From assembly GCA_900541645.1 (NCBI GenBank), contig UQKQ01000003.1, positions 1-64,000 on the forward strand: DNA of 64,000 nucleotides, in the 5' to 3' direction. The translations under genes and the position numbers were made by a program. A model generated the notes under the pieces. That model saw nothing but the letters and a program-made list of their open reading frames with translations. It did not search any database and was not told the DNA's origin. This stretch comes from an uncultured Collinsella sp. (GTDB lineage Bacteria > Actinomycetota > Coriobacteriia > Coriobacteriales > Coriobacteriaceae). This document shows positions 1-8,954 of the stretch, piece by piece. Every line of letters begins with the position of its first letter. The stretch's first letter is position 1.

Positions 1-2
1 GG

Positions 3-1952
3 GGGGGGCAGCCCCTCTGCTTTATGGAGCGCTTTCCGCGCGGGGCGGGCGTCCCGCCCCGCCGTATTGGCCTTTCGGCCACCATCGGCGACCCCGAGCG
101 CACGGGCGCTTTTCTCTCGCAGGGAACGGGACGTGACTGCGTTATCCCCCGTTTTGAGGAACCGCGCCGCGTATGGCGCATCTCCATGGAGCACTTCTAC
201 AACTCGGGCCCCCAGGCACAGCAGCGAGGATTCGAGAGCGCAGGTCCCCAAGAGGCCGAGGTGCTTGCGTGCGAGCGCATCGAGGCGGCGACGCCCACGG
301 CACTACCCACCGGCACCCAGGACAGACGTCACAGCGGACAACTCACGCAGGAGGAGCGCCGCCAGCGTCGCGAACAGGCACAGGACAAGGCTACTTCCAG
401 GGATCGCCGCGCTTCCTCGGCCCCCGAGGGCGAAGTCGACATCCCACGGGCAACCGAACAGGCACTTCTCAACCCCACCGACACCGCGCCCGAAAACGCC
501 GACCCCGGCATGGGCTACATCTTTGAACATACGCGCGGCCGCAAGTGCCTGGTCTTTGCCAACTCGCGCGAGGAGGCAGAGGCCGTATGCTCCATGCTGC
601 GCAGCTACTGCGAGAGCCGACACGAGCCCGACCGCTTTCTCATCCACCACGGCAATCTTTCGGCATCGCTACGCGAGACGGCAGAAGAGCTCATGCGCGA
701 TGAGGAACAGGCGCAGACAACCGTCACCACCTCCACGCTGGAGCTCGGCATTGATATCGGTCGCCTGGAGCGCGCGTTCCAGATCGATGCACCGTTTACC
801 GTCAGCTCCTTTTTGCAGCGCATGGGACGCACGGGACGCCGCGATCTTCCGCCCGAGATGTGGTTTGTCATGCGCGAGGAGGAACCCGAGCCGCGCACGA
901 TGATGCCCGAGACCATTCCGTGGAAGCTCCTCCAGGGCATCGCGCTCGTACAACTCTATCGCGAGGAAAAGTGGGTCGAGCCGCCCGAGCTCGATCGACT
1001 CCCCTACAGTTTGCTCTATCACCAGACCATGTCGACGCTCGCCAGCACCGGCGAGCTCACACCGGCCGAGCTTGCTCAGCGCGTGCTCACGCTCAGCTAT
1101 TTCCACCGCGTCTCGGCCGATGACTATCGCGTACTGCTGCGCCACCTCATCAAGATCGACCACATCCAGGTCACCGAGGGCGGTGGGCTCATCGTGGGCC
1201 TCGCTGGCGAGCGCATCATCAACAACTTTAAGTTCTACGCCGTGTTCCAGGAAAACGAGGAGTTTACCGTTCGCAGCGAATCGGCCGAGCTGGGCACGAT
1301 CGTCAATCCCCCACCGCCCGGTGAGCGCATCGCCATCGCCGGACACTGCTGGATTGTCGAGGAAGTGGACTGGAAGCGTCATACCGTCTTTGCCACGCAG
1401 GTCAAGGGCCGTGTGCCGGCCTACTTTGGCGACTGTCCCGGCGATATCAATACACACGTACTCGAGCGCATGCGCAAGGCGCTCAACGAGCACGCGGCAT
1501 ATCCGTACCTCATGGGCAACGCACGGGCACGCCTTGCACAGGCTCGTCATACCGCCGAGATTTCGGGCGCGGGAACTAAACCGCTCATTAACCTGGGCGG
1601 CGACACCTGGGTGCTCTTCCCCTGGTTGGGAAGCTACGCCTTTTTGGCGCTCGAGCGCATGCTCAAGATTAAATGCGCCGCGGAGCTGGACCTTCGCGGG
1701 CTCGATCCGTCGCGTCCATACTTTATGCAGTTTAAGATGAAGGCCGATGAGGAGACGTTCTTCGAGGTGCTCGCCGCCGAGGCTGAGAAGGACTTCGACC
1801 CCATCGAGCTCGTCTATCCCGGCGAGGTGCCTTATTTTGATCGCTACGACGAGTACGTTCCCGAGGAGCTTGTGCGCAAAGGCTTCGCCAAAGGCGTGCT
1901 CGACATCGAGGGTATGAAGCAGCGCGTCCTCAGCTGGCGCGACCACGCATAA
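3..1952 (+). CDS. Lhr-like superfamily 2 DEAD/DEAH helicase, C-terminal part (5' truncated by window)
   Basis: ATP-dependent nucleic-acid helicase of the Lhr (COG1201) type; the frame is open from base 3, so the N-terminal RecA lobe with Walker A lies outside the window. Visible motifs are IGLSATIGDPE (motif III), the second RecA lobe with VFANSREEAE and HHGNLS, TLELGIDIG (motif V) and QRMGRTGR (motif VI). The region after about residue 330 (counting from the ATG at 24), with NPPPPGERIAIAGHCWIVEEV, fits the winged-helix and beta-barrel parts of Lhr. A charged, low-complexity insert lies at about residues 75-155, between motif III and lobe two. The window begins with eight G, possibly a contig edge. 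The ATG at 24 is internal, not a start. Confidence 0.85.
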   Translation, partial: GGQPLCFMERFPRGAGVPPRRIGLSATIGDPERTGAFLSQGTGRDCVIPRFEEPRRVWRISMEHFYNSGPQAQQRGFESAGPQEAEVLACERIEAATPTALPTGTQDRRHSGQLTQEERRQRREQAQDKATSRDRRASSAPEGEVDIPRATEQALLNPTDTAPENADPGMGYIFEHTRGRKCLVFANSREEAEAVCSMLRSYCESRHEPDRFLIHHGNLSASLRETAEELMRDEEQAQTTVTTSTLELGIDIGRLERAFQIDAPFTVSSFLQRMGRTGRRDLPPEMWFVMREEEPEPRTMMPETIPWKLLQGIALVQLYREEKWVEPPELDRLPYSLLYHQTMSTLASTGELTPAELAQRVLTLSYFHRVSADDYRVLLRHLIKIDHIQVTEGGGLIVGLAGERIINNFKFYAVFQENEEFTVRSESAELGTIVNPPPPGERIAIAGHCWIVEEVDWKRHTVFATQVKGRVPAYFGDCPGDINTHVLERMRKALNEHAAYPYLMGNARARLAQARHTAEISGAGTKPLINLGGDTWVLFPWLGSYAFLALERMLKIKCAAELDLRGLDPSRPYFMQFKMKADEETFFEVLAAEAEKDFDPIELVYPGEVPYFDRYDEYVPEELVRKGFAKGVLDIEGMKQRVLSWRDHA

Positions 1953-2039
1953 GACCAGTCTTTTTGGGACGGGGCTTGTTGAGCTACTTTGGCATAACCA
2001 AGAAGTAGCTAAAGAAGCCCCTTCATAAACAGATTGGTC
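1953..2039. terminator. large nested stem-loop between convergent genes
   Basis: An outer stem pairs GACCAGTCT (1953-1961) with AGATTGGTC (2031-2039). An inner stem pairs GGGGCTT plus AGCTACTT (1971-1990) with AAGTAGCT plus AAGCCCC (about 2003-2021). It lies just after the helicase stop and before the opposing spermidine-synthase-like stop, so a bidirectional terminator is the simplest reading. No classical U tract follows the inner stem. Confidence 0.5.
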
Positions 2040-2052
2040 GCAGGGAGACGCG

Positions 2053-2928
2053 CTAGTCGTGGAGAGCGGTGCCGAGGAAGTCGGCATTGAAAGGCACGGC
2101 TTCGGCAAAGGCGTAGTCGCCGTCGCTGGCGATGAGCAGGTAATTCTCTTCGCCGCCAAACTCCGCATCGCCACATGGGACCACCCAGGCGTGGGCGAAT
2201 ACCTCGAGTGCCGTGGCAGCGCAATCGCGCAGGAACGTCACATCGCTCCCCTCGTTTGCGCTCACGATATTGGCCACGTAGATACCCCCGGGGTTCAGGC
2301 TGCCCCGCACTAAACGCAATGCCTCAACCGTCGCCAGCTCGCGTACGGGCTCGGCACCGCCAAAGCAATCGCTCACGACCACATCGTAGCGACGATGACC
2401 CACGCTCGTCACGCCCAGATACGAGCGAGCCTCAGCGGTAATCACTCGCAGGCGATCGCCCACCGTGCGCTCCAGCTCGTCCAGGTAGAACCAACGGCGC
2501 GCCAGGCGCGTAATCTCGGCATCGTACTCAATGACGTCCATGCGCAAGCTCTCGTGCGACATCAGCGCAAACTTGGGATAGGCAAACCCGCCGCCGCCCA
2601 GCATGAGCATGCGGTCGATACCGTGACCATAGGCGTCATGCATTGCGCGCTCGGCCTCAAACGCGTCGTCAAACGCACGATAGTACGCAAAGACGGGCTC
2701 TGCCCAACGCTCGCCAACGTAGCTTGCGCTTTGGTAGACTCCGCCTTGCACCAACACGCGAATCTCATCGCCGCCCTCATCGTGCACGCGTTTCACACGC
2801 GCCAACCCATTGCGGGTTCGCGCAACCTGCAGACAGACAGCACGAACAGCGACAGCGGCCGCACCAAGCGCCGCGGCTCCCAGAGCAACGCCGGCAACGA
2901 CGCCGGCAGAAACACTCGGCTTGTTCAT
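2053..2928 (-). CDS. spermidine-synthase-like SAM-binding protein with N-terminal membrane anchor
   Basis: About 291 residues. Residues 7-28 are a hydrophobic Ala/Val/Gly stretch, a probable anchor or signal. The rest is a class I SAM-type fold of the spermidine synthase family: MLMLGGGGFAYPK (glycine-rich motif I, near residue 100), DVIEYD (acidic residue after strand 2) and VVSDCFGG at the position of the family's catalytic Asp. It starts directly after the stop of the upstream Elp3 gene (TAA then ATG on the minus strand), so the two are co-transcribed and probably translationally coupled. Whether it makes a polyamine or methylates something cannot be told from sequence; membrane-anchored paralogues are common and uncharacterised. 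Confidence 0.8.
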   Translation of the reverse strand: MNKPSVSAGVVAGVALGAAALGAAAVAVRAVCLQVARTRNGLARVKRVHDEGGDEIRVLVQGGVYQSASYVGERWAEPVFAYYRAFDDAFEAERAMHDAYGHGIDRMLMLGGGGFAYPKFALMSHESLRMDVIEYDAEITRLARRWFYLDELERTVGDRLRVITAEARSYLGVTSVGHRRYDVVVSDCFGGAEPVRELATVEALRLVRGSLNPGGIYVANIVSANEGSDVTFLRDCAATALEVFAHAWVVPCGDAEFGGEENYLLIASDGDYAFAEAVPFNADFLGTALHD

Positions 2929-4836
2929 TTAGAGCTCCTTTTGCAGATAGAGTCCGTGGTCGTAGAAACCCAAATGGCGATAGTACTCGCGCGTACCGAT
3001 CGCGCTAATCACGTTGATACGCGCATAACCCGCATCCCGGGCAATCTCGCACGCACGCTCCACCAACGAGCGCCCCAGTCCATGATGCTGAGCCGCCTGG
3101 CCTTGATCGCCCACGCGCGCTGCCATGCCATACACGTGCACCTCGCGAATCATCGCCTCGTCCGGCGTCGTCGGCAACTCGTCCGCATGCGCGGCAACAA
3201 ACGCGCGGTCGGGCAGCGACAAGCGCAAAAAGCCCGCGATCTTGCCCTGCGGCGTCACCCACTGCAAAAAGCGCTCATGTGTCACCGGCGTCTCGTACGC
3301 CACGTCCTCGTCAAGGGTCAACTCGCCCAGGTCGGCGCCCGCCGTGCTGATCTCGCGATAGCGAATCTCGCGCACCTTGGCGCCCTTGCCCTGCGCCGCC
3401 AGGCGATTCTCGACCAGCTGGCGAAGGTTGGGCTTCTTGTTGCCCACCATGATGTCATCGGAACTAAAGTCGCGGATCATACGACTGATACGGCAGAACG
3501 CCGGCGTCACCACGATGTCGTCGGCTAGTACATCAAGCAGTTCTTCCTCGGTATAGGGGCGCCACTCGCCGCGCTCGTAGCAGCCCACCAGACGCGAGCC
3601 CTCGATGAGCGCACACGGGTAAACCTTGACCTCGTCGGGCGTAAAGGCCCCCTCGGTCATAAAGCGCTCGTAGTCGCGCTTGTCCCCCTCGGGTGTGGCG
3701 CCCAGCAAGTTGAGCATAAAATGCGCATGAATCTTAAAGCCAAACAGGCGCGCAAGCGAAAACGCCCGCTCAATCTGTGCCACCGAAATACGACGCTCGT
3801 TGATATCGAGCAGGTGCTGGTCGAGGCTCTGGATACCCATCTGAATCTTGGTGCAGCCCAGACGACGAATGAGCGTGAGCGCCTGCGGCGTTACGGCATC
3901 GGGACGCGTTTCGATAACGAGCCCGACCACGCGATGCTTCGCCGTCTCGTTGATGCGCTGCTGCCGCTCAAGCTCTTCCATCGTCGCCGTCTGCCACTCG
4001 GCGACCTCGCCCCAGGGCGTACCGGAGCCGTACAGGCGACGCACTGCACGGTTATAGCCGCCCACGGCAGCATCCACACGCTCCTGCTCGTCGGCAACGC
4101 CGGCAGCAAGCTCAACCTCGTCTGTCGCAATGCCAGCTGCCCGATAGCGCTCGCGACGCTTCGCCACCACCGGCGGCAGGGCGTCGGCAGGCGCGTCATC
4201 GAGCAGGCGCCCCGCCTCGGCACGGCTGATACCCGGACGCGCCAACATGGGGTTGGCCGCCACGCCGGCCACGGCATCGTCATTGAGCGCGCGGAAGAGC
4301 TCCGACATAAACCACGTCTGATAGCCTTGCGGATAGTCGCTCCAGGTACCGCCGAGCACGATGAGCTCAATCTTATCGGTCGCATGTCCCATCTGCGAAA
4401 GTGCGGTCAGGCGAGCGCTCACCTGCAGATACGGGTCGAAGCAATTTTGCTCCGCACGGGCGCACGCCGGTTCAGCGTGCAGATAGCTCTTGGGCATGCG
4501 CAGGTCGTTGGGGCAAAACAGGCAATCGCCCGAGCACGACCAGGGCTTGGTGATGACGGTAATGGTCGCTACGCCCGAAGCCGTGCGGCGCGGCTTCATG
4601 CGTAGCACCTGCAGCAGTTGACGCTCCAGCTCGGCATCGACATTCCACCCAGCCCAACGAGCTGGTTCCTCACGTTTAACCCGCTGGTAAAACGGCAGCA
4701 GTCGGCGCTTGGCCAGATCGCGCTTATCGGCACCCTCGCGGCGCGCCTCGGCATGTATCAGTTTGACGAGTGCCTTGTCGTCTACAGTCTCGCCGCAACG
4801 CAGGGCCTCGAGTATGTTCAAGATAATCTGTTCCAT
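2929..4836 (-). CDS. elp3: Elp3-family radical SAM / GNAT tRNA-modification enzyme
   Basis: Elp3 enzymes build carboxymethyl-type modifications on U34 of tRNA anticodons, using a radical SAM core and an acetyl-CoA-binding GNAT domain. Here 635 residues contain a CxxxCxxC iron-sulfur motif at C101, C105 and C108 (SCSGDCLFCPND), a long radical SAM barrel with VGLVIETRPDAVTP and FKIHAHFMLNLLGATPEGD, and a C-terminal GNAT part with HGLGRSLVERA (acetyl-CoA loop) and REYYRHLGF. The length exceeds typical archaeal Elp3 by roughly 80-90 residues, with an Ala/Asp-rich insertion near residues 180-250. It lies upstream of, and coupled to, the spermidine-synthase-like gene. Confidence 0.9.
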   Translation of the reverse strand: MEQIILNILEALRCGETVDDKALVKLIHAEARREGADKRDLAKRRLLPFYQRVKREEPARWAGWNVDAELERQLLQVLRMKPRRTASGVATITVITKPWSCSGDCLFCPNDLRMPKSYLHAEPACARAEQNCFDPYLQVSARLTALSQMGHATDKIELIVLGGTWSDYPQGYQTWFMSELFRALNDDAVAGVAANPMLARPGISRAEAGRLLDDAPADALPPVVAKRRERYRAAGIATDEVELAAGVADEQERVDAAVGGYNRAVRRLYGSGTPWGEVAEWQTATMEELERQQRINETAKHRVVGLVIETRPDAVTPQALTLIRRLGCTKIQMGIQSLDQHLLDINERRISVAQIERAFSLARLFGFKIHAHFMLNLLGATPEGDKRDYERFMTEGAFTPDEVKVYPCALIEGSRLVGCYERGEWRPYTEEELLDVLADDIVVTPAFCRISRMIRDFSSDDIMVGNKKPNLRQLVENRLAAQGKGAKVREIRYREISTAGADLGELTLDEDVAYETPVTHERFLQWVTPQGKIAGFLRLSLPDRAFVAAHADELPTTPDEAMIREVHVYGMAARVGDQGQAAQHHGLGRSLVERACEIARDAGYARINVISAIGTREYYRHLGFYDHGLYLQKEL

Positions 4837-4854
4837 GTCCCCATTGTAAAGGCA

Positions 4855-4888
4855 AAGGCGCCGGAGCCAATCTCGGCTTCGGCGCCTT
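4855..4888. terminator. GC-rich hairpin after the DUF4097 gene
   Basis: AAGGCGCCGGAGCC pairs with GGCTTCGGCGCCTT around a 6-base loop. On the minus strand it follows the DUF4097 stop and is followed by a short T-rich run, consistent with termination before elp3. Confidence 0.6.
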
Positions 4889-4933
4889 CATCAAACAGCG
4901 CAGCTACGTTTGCGAGTCTCCGAAAACCACCCG

Positions 4934-5833
4934 TCACTCCGAATCAAACGACATGTCGCCCGAACCGACCTTAAAGCGATACGTGGCAGACTTATCACCG
5001 TTGTCGAATTCAAGATTCAATATGGTCTCGCCATCGTAGCCAAGCGGAAGGAAATCGCTCTCGAAGTCACCGCTGCCCACGGTGAGGCTCGCCTTAAAGC
5101 CCGTAGAGTTCGGAACCGTTATCTCCACATCGCCCGAGTCCACGCTTACGTCCATCGACTTCGCGGGGGCCTGGTAGAGCTCGAACGTCACATCGCCCGA
5201 ACCGACCTCAGCACTGAGCGCATCAGTCACGCTGCCCGTAAACTCTACATCTCCCGCACCCAGGAAAAGGTCAAAACCATCACAGATGACACCGGCAATC
5301 TGCAGATCACCCGAGCCCACGTGCGCGTTGATCCCCTTCAGATGTTCGGCAACACGGCGCGGCAGCTCGACCGTAACTGAGCGATCGATTGCCTTACCGT
5401 CATCACTTCCAAACTGGGAAACCTTGAGCGTCGAGTCCTCGACGGATGCGATGTTTTGCGTCGCGGCCTTGGAGGCATCCATACCCTTGGCAACGCGTCC
5501 CCGCTCGATAACGCGAGCCTTGTTGCCATCAACAACCTTGACGTCCACCGAAGCCGCATTGATATCGAAATCGAGGTAGCGGAACTCATCGGCATCAAAA
5601 GTCGTGCTCGAAAGCTGCTGAGGCCGAGCGGAATAGTTACCGCTATTCAAGGAATCGTCCTCGTCAAACATATCGTCAAAATCAGACAAATGGCCAGATA
5701 GAATACCGGTCGTACGCACAATATCGGAATGAGCCAATAGCCGCGAAGCGCCAAAGACAAGCCCGATAATGAGCACAAACGCCCCGATGCCAACGCCCAG
5801 GCGCACCTTAGACTCACGCGAGAGCTTCATCAT
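4934..5833 (-). CDS. DUF4097-type membrane-anchored beta-repeat protein
   Basis: 299 residues: a short basic N-terminus, one transmembrane helix at about residues 12-33 (GIGAFVLIIGLVFGASRLL), a linker, then an extracytoplasmic beta-rich region. The latter repeats HVGSGDLQI, FLGAGDVEF, EVGSGDVTF, DSGDVEI, VGSGDFES and VGSGDMSF, the repetition of short strands ending in G(S/A)GD that marks DUF4097 putative adhesins. The start overlaps the stop of the upstream XRE gene by four bases, so they form one transcript. Family members commonly pair with small HTH regulators; a cell-envelope sensing or adhesion role is inferred only. Confidence 0.75.
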   Translation of the reverse strand: MMKLSRESKVRLGVGIGAFVLIIGLVFGASRLLAHSDIVRTTGILSGHLSDFDDMFDEDDSLNSGNYSARPQQLSSTTFDADEFRYLDFDINAASVDVKVVDGNKARVIERGRVAKGMDASKAATQNIASVEDSTLKVSQFGSDDGKAIDRSVTVELPRRVAEHLKGINAHVGSGDLQIAGVICDGFDLFLGAGDVEFTGSVTDALSAEVGSGDVTFELYQAPAKSMDVSVDSGDVEITVPNSTGFKASLTVGSGDFESDFLPLGYDGETILNLEFDNGDKSATYRFKVGSGDMSFDSE

Positions 5834-6546
5834 TCATCACCCTCTTTGACACTCGGCTCAGCGCTGGTCGCGGTAGCCACGTCAGTATCAACCGCAACGG
5901 AAACATCCTGAGCCCTAACTGCCACCGGCGCCGGACCAACCTGAATATCCCCGCGTGCCCAGTCGCCATCGAGCGCACGCGCCACCCAGTGATAGATGGG
6001 GATCGTAAAGAAAATCAGTGCAGCAAAGGGGCCGCCACCAAACAGGAACATCAGCAAAAAGAACAACAGCCAGCACACGGCCCAATACGGAAACGACTGG
6101 AACGGACCTTTCACCGGAGTCGGATTGACCGCACCGGTGCCCGTCACCTGCGCCGTCGCGGCGTTAGCCGCCTGCGCGCTCCAGCTTGCAGCTTGCGCCG
6201 CCTTGGCAGCCGCATCACTTGCCTGCGTTGCCGCCTCGGTTGCGCGTGCCGCCGCCTCGTGGGTACGGGCGCGTTCCGCCGCCTCGGCCTCGCGCTGGCG
6301 GGCGCGGTCCTCGTTCTCAAACTCGATATCGTCCTCGATCTCGTCGCTCGGATTGAGCAGCTCGTCCAGACTCACGCCATAGAGCTTGGCAAGCGAGATC
6401 AGGTTCTCGGTATCGGGCGAGCTCTCCGCGCGCTCCCATTTACTGACCGCTTGGCGCGACAGCCCCAGCTTTCGCGCCAACCCTTCTTGGCTAAAGCCCT
6501 TGCTGCGGCGAAGGTCGGCGAGCCGCTGCGCAGTTTCTACATTCAT
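5830..6546 (-). CDS. membrane-bound XRE-family transcriptional regulator
   Basis: 238 residues. Residues about 5-60 form an XRE/Cro helix-turn-helix (LADLRRSKGFSQEGLARKLG then LSRQAVSKWERAESSPDTEN). An acidic then Ala-rich predicted helical segment follows (about 80-135), and residues about 150-190 hold one or two hydrophobic segments (AVCWLLFFLLMFLFGGGPF, AALIFFTIPIYHWVARAL). The protein would tether a DNA-binding domain to the membrane. It is followed with a 4-base overlap by the DUF4097 protein, suggesting a membrane sensor pair. The ATG has a good GGAGG-like site upstream (minus strand of 6549-6555). Confidence 0.8.
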   Translation of the reverse strand: MNVETAQRLADLRRSKGFSQEGLARKLGLSRQAVSKWERAESSPDTENLISLAKLYGVSLDELLNPSDEIEDDIEFENEDRARQREAEAAERARTHEAAARATEAATQASDAAAKAAQAASWSAQAANAATAQVTGTGAVNPTPVKGPFQSFPYWAVCWLLFFLLMFLFGGGPFAALIFFTIPIYHWVARALDGDWARGDIQVGPAPVAVRAQDVSVAVDTDVATATSAEPSVKEGDE

Positions 6547-6814
6547 GGTTCCTCCTATGCTTTTGCCAGCCGTGCCGCCGGACCGTTGCTGTTCTTAAGG
6601 CGCCTTGCACAGTTAAAAATCTATCCGCCACCGCCAAAAGTATGCCACCTATTCTAGTGAGATTTTTGACAACCGGCGGTTGCGGGCACATATGAGCTGC
6701 GGAAATGTGTCCAAACAAAGCAATGACCCACAGCTCGGTTGTCCCCGTTGCGGCGTTAACGGTAGTATGGTCGTACTGTTTATTCCGCACCGCCAACGGA
6801 GGGAGTTCCGCGCC

Positions 6815-7687
6815 GTGAACCGCGATTTCGCCTCATCGCTCATTCAGCTCAACAATACGTTCTATCGCGAGCACTCCGCCTCCTTCTCCGATACGCGCCA
6901 GGCACCGTGGCCCGGCTGGGTGCGCACTATGGACATAGCGCTCGAGCAGCTCGACGTCGCCACGATCGAGCATCCCGTCCGCGTCTTCGATCTTGCCTGT
7001 GGAAACATGCGATTCGAGAACTTTGCCGCCGGCGGCGCACTTGCCGCCAAGGGCGTCGATGGCGCAAACCCCTCGGCAGACGCCAGCTGCCCGTTTGAGT
7101 TCTATGGCGTCGACTCATGCCAGGACCTGGCCATCGATGCACGTGGCCACGCCCTGCGCATTCCCAACCTGCACTTCCAGGAACTCGATGTGCTCGACGC
7201 CCTCATGAAGCTCAATCCCGCCGAGACGCCCGACGTGCTTTTCGACGCCCCGCTCGCCGATATCTCGGTCTGCTTTGGCTTTATGCACCACGTGCCGTCG
7301 TGCGAGTACCGCGTACGCGTGCTCGACACCCTGGTGCGCCAGACGCGCCCGGGCGGCATCATCGCCATCAGCTTTTGGGAGTTTATGAATGACGAGCGCA
7401 TGGCGCGCAAGGCCGTTCGCGCCGAAGCCCGCGCCGAGCTTACCCCGCCGTTTGAAGGTTACGATTCCGCGCAGTTTGAAGCCGGCGACCACCTCATTGG
7501 CTGGCAAAACGACCGCCACGCCTACCGCTATTGCCATCACTTTGACGATCAGCAGATCACCGACCTGGTGCGCGGCGTCCGTACGTTCTACAAGAGCGGC
7601 GAGGTCCCCGTGCGCGAGCTTGAGCGCTTCCATGCCGACGGCCGTAGCGGCGAGCTCAACCGCTATGTAATCCTCAAGCGCCTGTAG
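6815..7687 (+). CDS. class I SAM-dependent methyltransferase
   Basis: Substrate unknown. I chose the GTG at 6815 because GGAGGGAG lies about 10 bases upstream; an earlier TTG at 6680 in the same frame has no good site. The 290-residue protein has VRVFDLACGNMRFE (SAM motif I) at about residues 50-64, FYGVDSCQDL for strand 2, and ISVCFGFMHHVP followed by TRPGGIIAISFWEF, the usual motif IV and post-motif layout of methyltransferase 11/25-like proteins. The C-terminal third (GWQNDRHAYRYCHHF) is typical of small-molecule or tRNA-wobble methyltransferase relatives. It precedes the TrmB-like gene by about 120 bases on the same strand. Confidence 0.75.
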   Translation: MNRDFASSLIQLNNTFYREHSASFSDTRQAPWPGWVRTMDIALEQLDVATIEHPVRVFDLACGNMRFENFAAGGALAAKGVDGANPSADASCPFEFYGVDSCQDLAIDARGHALRIPNLHFQELDVLDALMKLNPAETPDVLFDAPLADISVCFGFMHHVPSCEYRVRVLDTLVRQTRPGGIIAISFWEFMNDERMARKAVRAEARAELTPPFEGYDSAQFEAGDHLIGWQNDRHAYRYCHHFDDQQITDLVRGVRTFYKSGEVPVRELERFHADGRSGELNRYVILKRL

Positions 7688-7806
7688 GCATCGACGACTC
7701 GCCGCCGGGCCGCACCGCAACGTTCGGGCAAACTATGCCCATCTTTTTCCAACCCATTGACGGAACGCGCCTGCAATGTGTTCCATACGTATGACCAAGG
7801 AGCCTC

Positions 7807-8646
7807 ATGGGAGCCGTTCACGTTCGCACCCCTAAGAACTTTGTGCTCGAGGAGCGCCTGGAGCGCTACGCCGATGCGATTGAGACGAACCCCGAGGCCT
7901 ATGCCGGAGATTGGCGCAAGGCCTGTGCGCCCGCAGGCAGCAAGCCTTTCGAACACCTTCACCTGGACCTTGGCTGTGGCAAGGGAACGTACCTTGTAGA
8001 GCGCGCGGCCCACGAGCCAAACACGCTCTTTATCGGTATGGACCAGGAGCCCATCTGCATCGCCTATGCCGCACAGAAAATCTGCGAGCAGAGGCTGTCC
8101 AACGCACTCGTCCTGCCCCGAGGTGCCGCATCGCTGCCGCAGCTATTTGCCGCAGGCGAGCTCGATGCCATCACCATCAACTTTCCCACGCCGCAGCCCA
8201 AGGCCAAGTACGCCAAAACGCGACTCGTCCATGTCGACCACCTAATGCTGTACCGTCCGCTCTTTTCAGCCGGTGCCACCGTCACACTGCGAACCGACAG
8301 TAAGCCATTGCGCGACTACGCCTTGGGGCAGTTTGCTGCGGCCGGCTACGACACGCTTTGGGTAAGCGACGACGTCCGCCGCGACCATCCCGAGCACCCC
8401 GAGACCGAATACGAGCGTCGCACGCGCGAGATGGGTGCCGTCGTCTATGGCATTTGCGCCACACCCGGCGCACATCCCAGTGACGATGTGCTCACGGCGG
8501 GTCACATGCAGGAGCAAAGTCTTGCCTGCTACCTGCCCGATAACCTCGATGAGCTCACCTATGTGCCTCTGGGCATGGAAGAAGCCGTCGAGAACTTTAG
8601 AAACCGCGCCCGCAAGGGCAAGAAGCGCCTGCCGCAGGAGTCCTAG
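7807..8646 (+). CDS. trmB: TrmB-like tRNA (guanine46-N7)-methyltransferase
   Basis: TrmB methylates N7 of G46 in the variable loop of tRNA. This 279-residue protein starts at an ATG with AAGGAG seven bases upstream and shows LHLDLGCGKGTYLVE (motif I), LFIGMDQEP (motif II) and AITINFPTPQPKAKYAKTRL. The last aligns with the family signature FPDPWPK...KRRL but replaces the Asp with Thr and the Trp with Gln. The protein is longer than the usual 210-240 residues, with extra N-terminal and C-terminal segments (basic tail ARKGKKRLPQES). The family assignment is firm; activity on G46 is less certain because of the altered signature. Confidence 0.75.
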   Translation: MGAVHVRTPKNFVLEERLERYADAIETNPEAYAGDWRKACAPAGSKPFEHLHLDLGCGKGTYLVERAAHEPNTLFIGMDQEPICIAYAAQKICEQRLSNALVLPRGAASLPQLFAAGELDAITINFPTPQPKAKYAKTRLVHVDHLMLYRPLFSAGATVTLRTDSKPLRDYALGQFAAAGYDTLWVSDDVRRDHPEHPETEYERRTREMGAVVYGICATPGAHPSDDVLTAGHMQEQSLACYLPDNLDELTYVPLGMEEAVENFRNRARKGKKRLPQES

Positions 8647-8711
8647 GGGCTTTTGACAGTCGCTGCGCCGGTAACCAAACGCAAATAGGTGCCGACGAAC
8701 GGCCCTCAAAC

Positions 8712-8834
8712 CTAAGTGAGTAGACTTTTTGGCAACAACCAAGCACAACCCGTATGGCGAAAACTAAAACCGCAGGTAGAGCCCTTGCGTAAAAACCATG
8801 TGCTCGCGATATCGCAAAAAGTCTACTCACTTAG
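8712..8834. repeat. 122-bp terminal-inverted-repeat element, copy 1
   Basis: Begins CTAAGTGAGTAGACTTTTTG and ends with the exact reverse complement of its first 19 bases (8816-8834). The interior shares AACCGCAGGTAGA and the CAAGCA region with copies at 18726 and 20147, but the right half of this copy has diverged. It sits in the 308-base gap between the TrmB-like gene and the DUF3516 helicase (8647-8954), where I see no gene. No target-site duplication is obvious. See findings. Confidence 0.8.
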
Positions 8835-8954
8835 CTGGCGACTGCACCAAACGGCTGGCAGAACGCCCATTTCCTGCATTTTCTTGCCTGCGAACGCATC
8901 GATGCGACGCTACGCCATAATGGATGGCGGACAAACGCGAGAGAAAGTTACCAC

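Noticed and set aside
1..8. Run of eight G at the window start
   Set aside because: Most likely a sequence or contig edge; too short to interpret as a functional tract.
669..2174. 501-residue minus-strand open frame opposite the Lhr-like helicase
   Set aside because: It is the mirror of a strongly coding plus-strand gene in high-GC DNA, shows no recognisable motif and spans two unrelated genes.
2395..4605. Long plus-strand open frames (377 and 294 residues) opposite the spermidine-synthase-like and elp3 genes
   Set aside because: Arg/His/Ala-rich composition typical of antisense shadows; the minus-strand proteins match known families.
6666..6694. Promoter TTGACA-N17-CATATG before the methyltransferase
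   Set aside because: The -35 is perfect but the -10 matches consensus poorly and it lies over 120 bases from the chosen start; noted only as a possibility.
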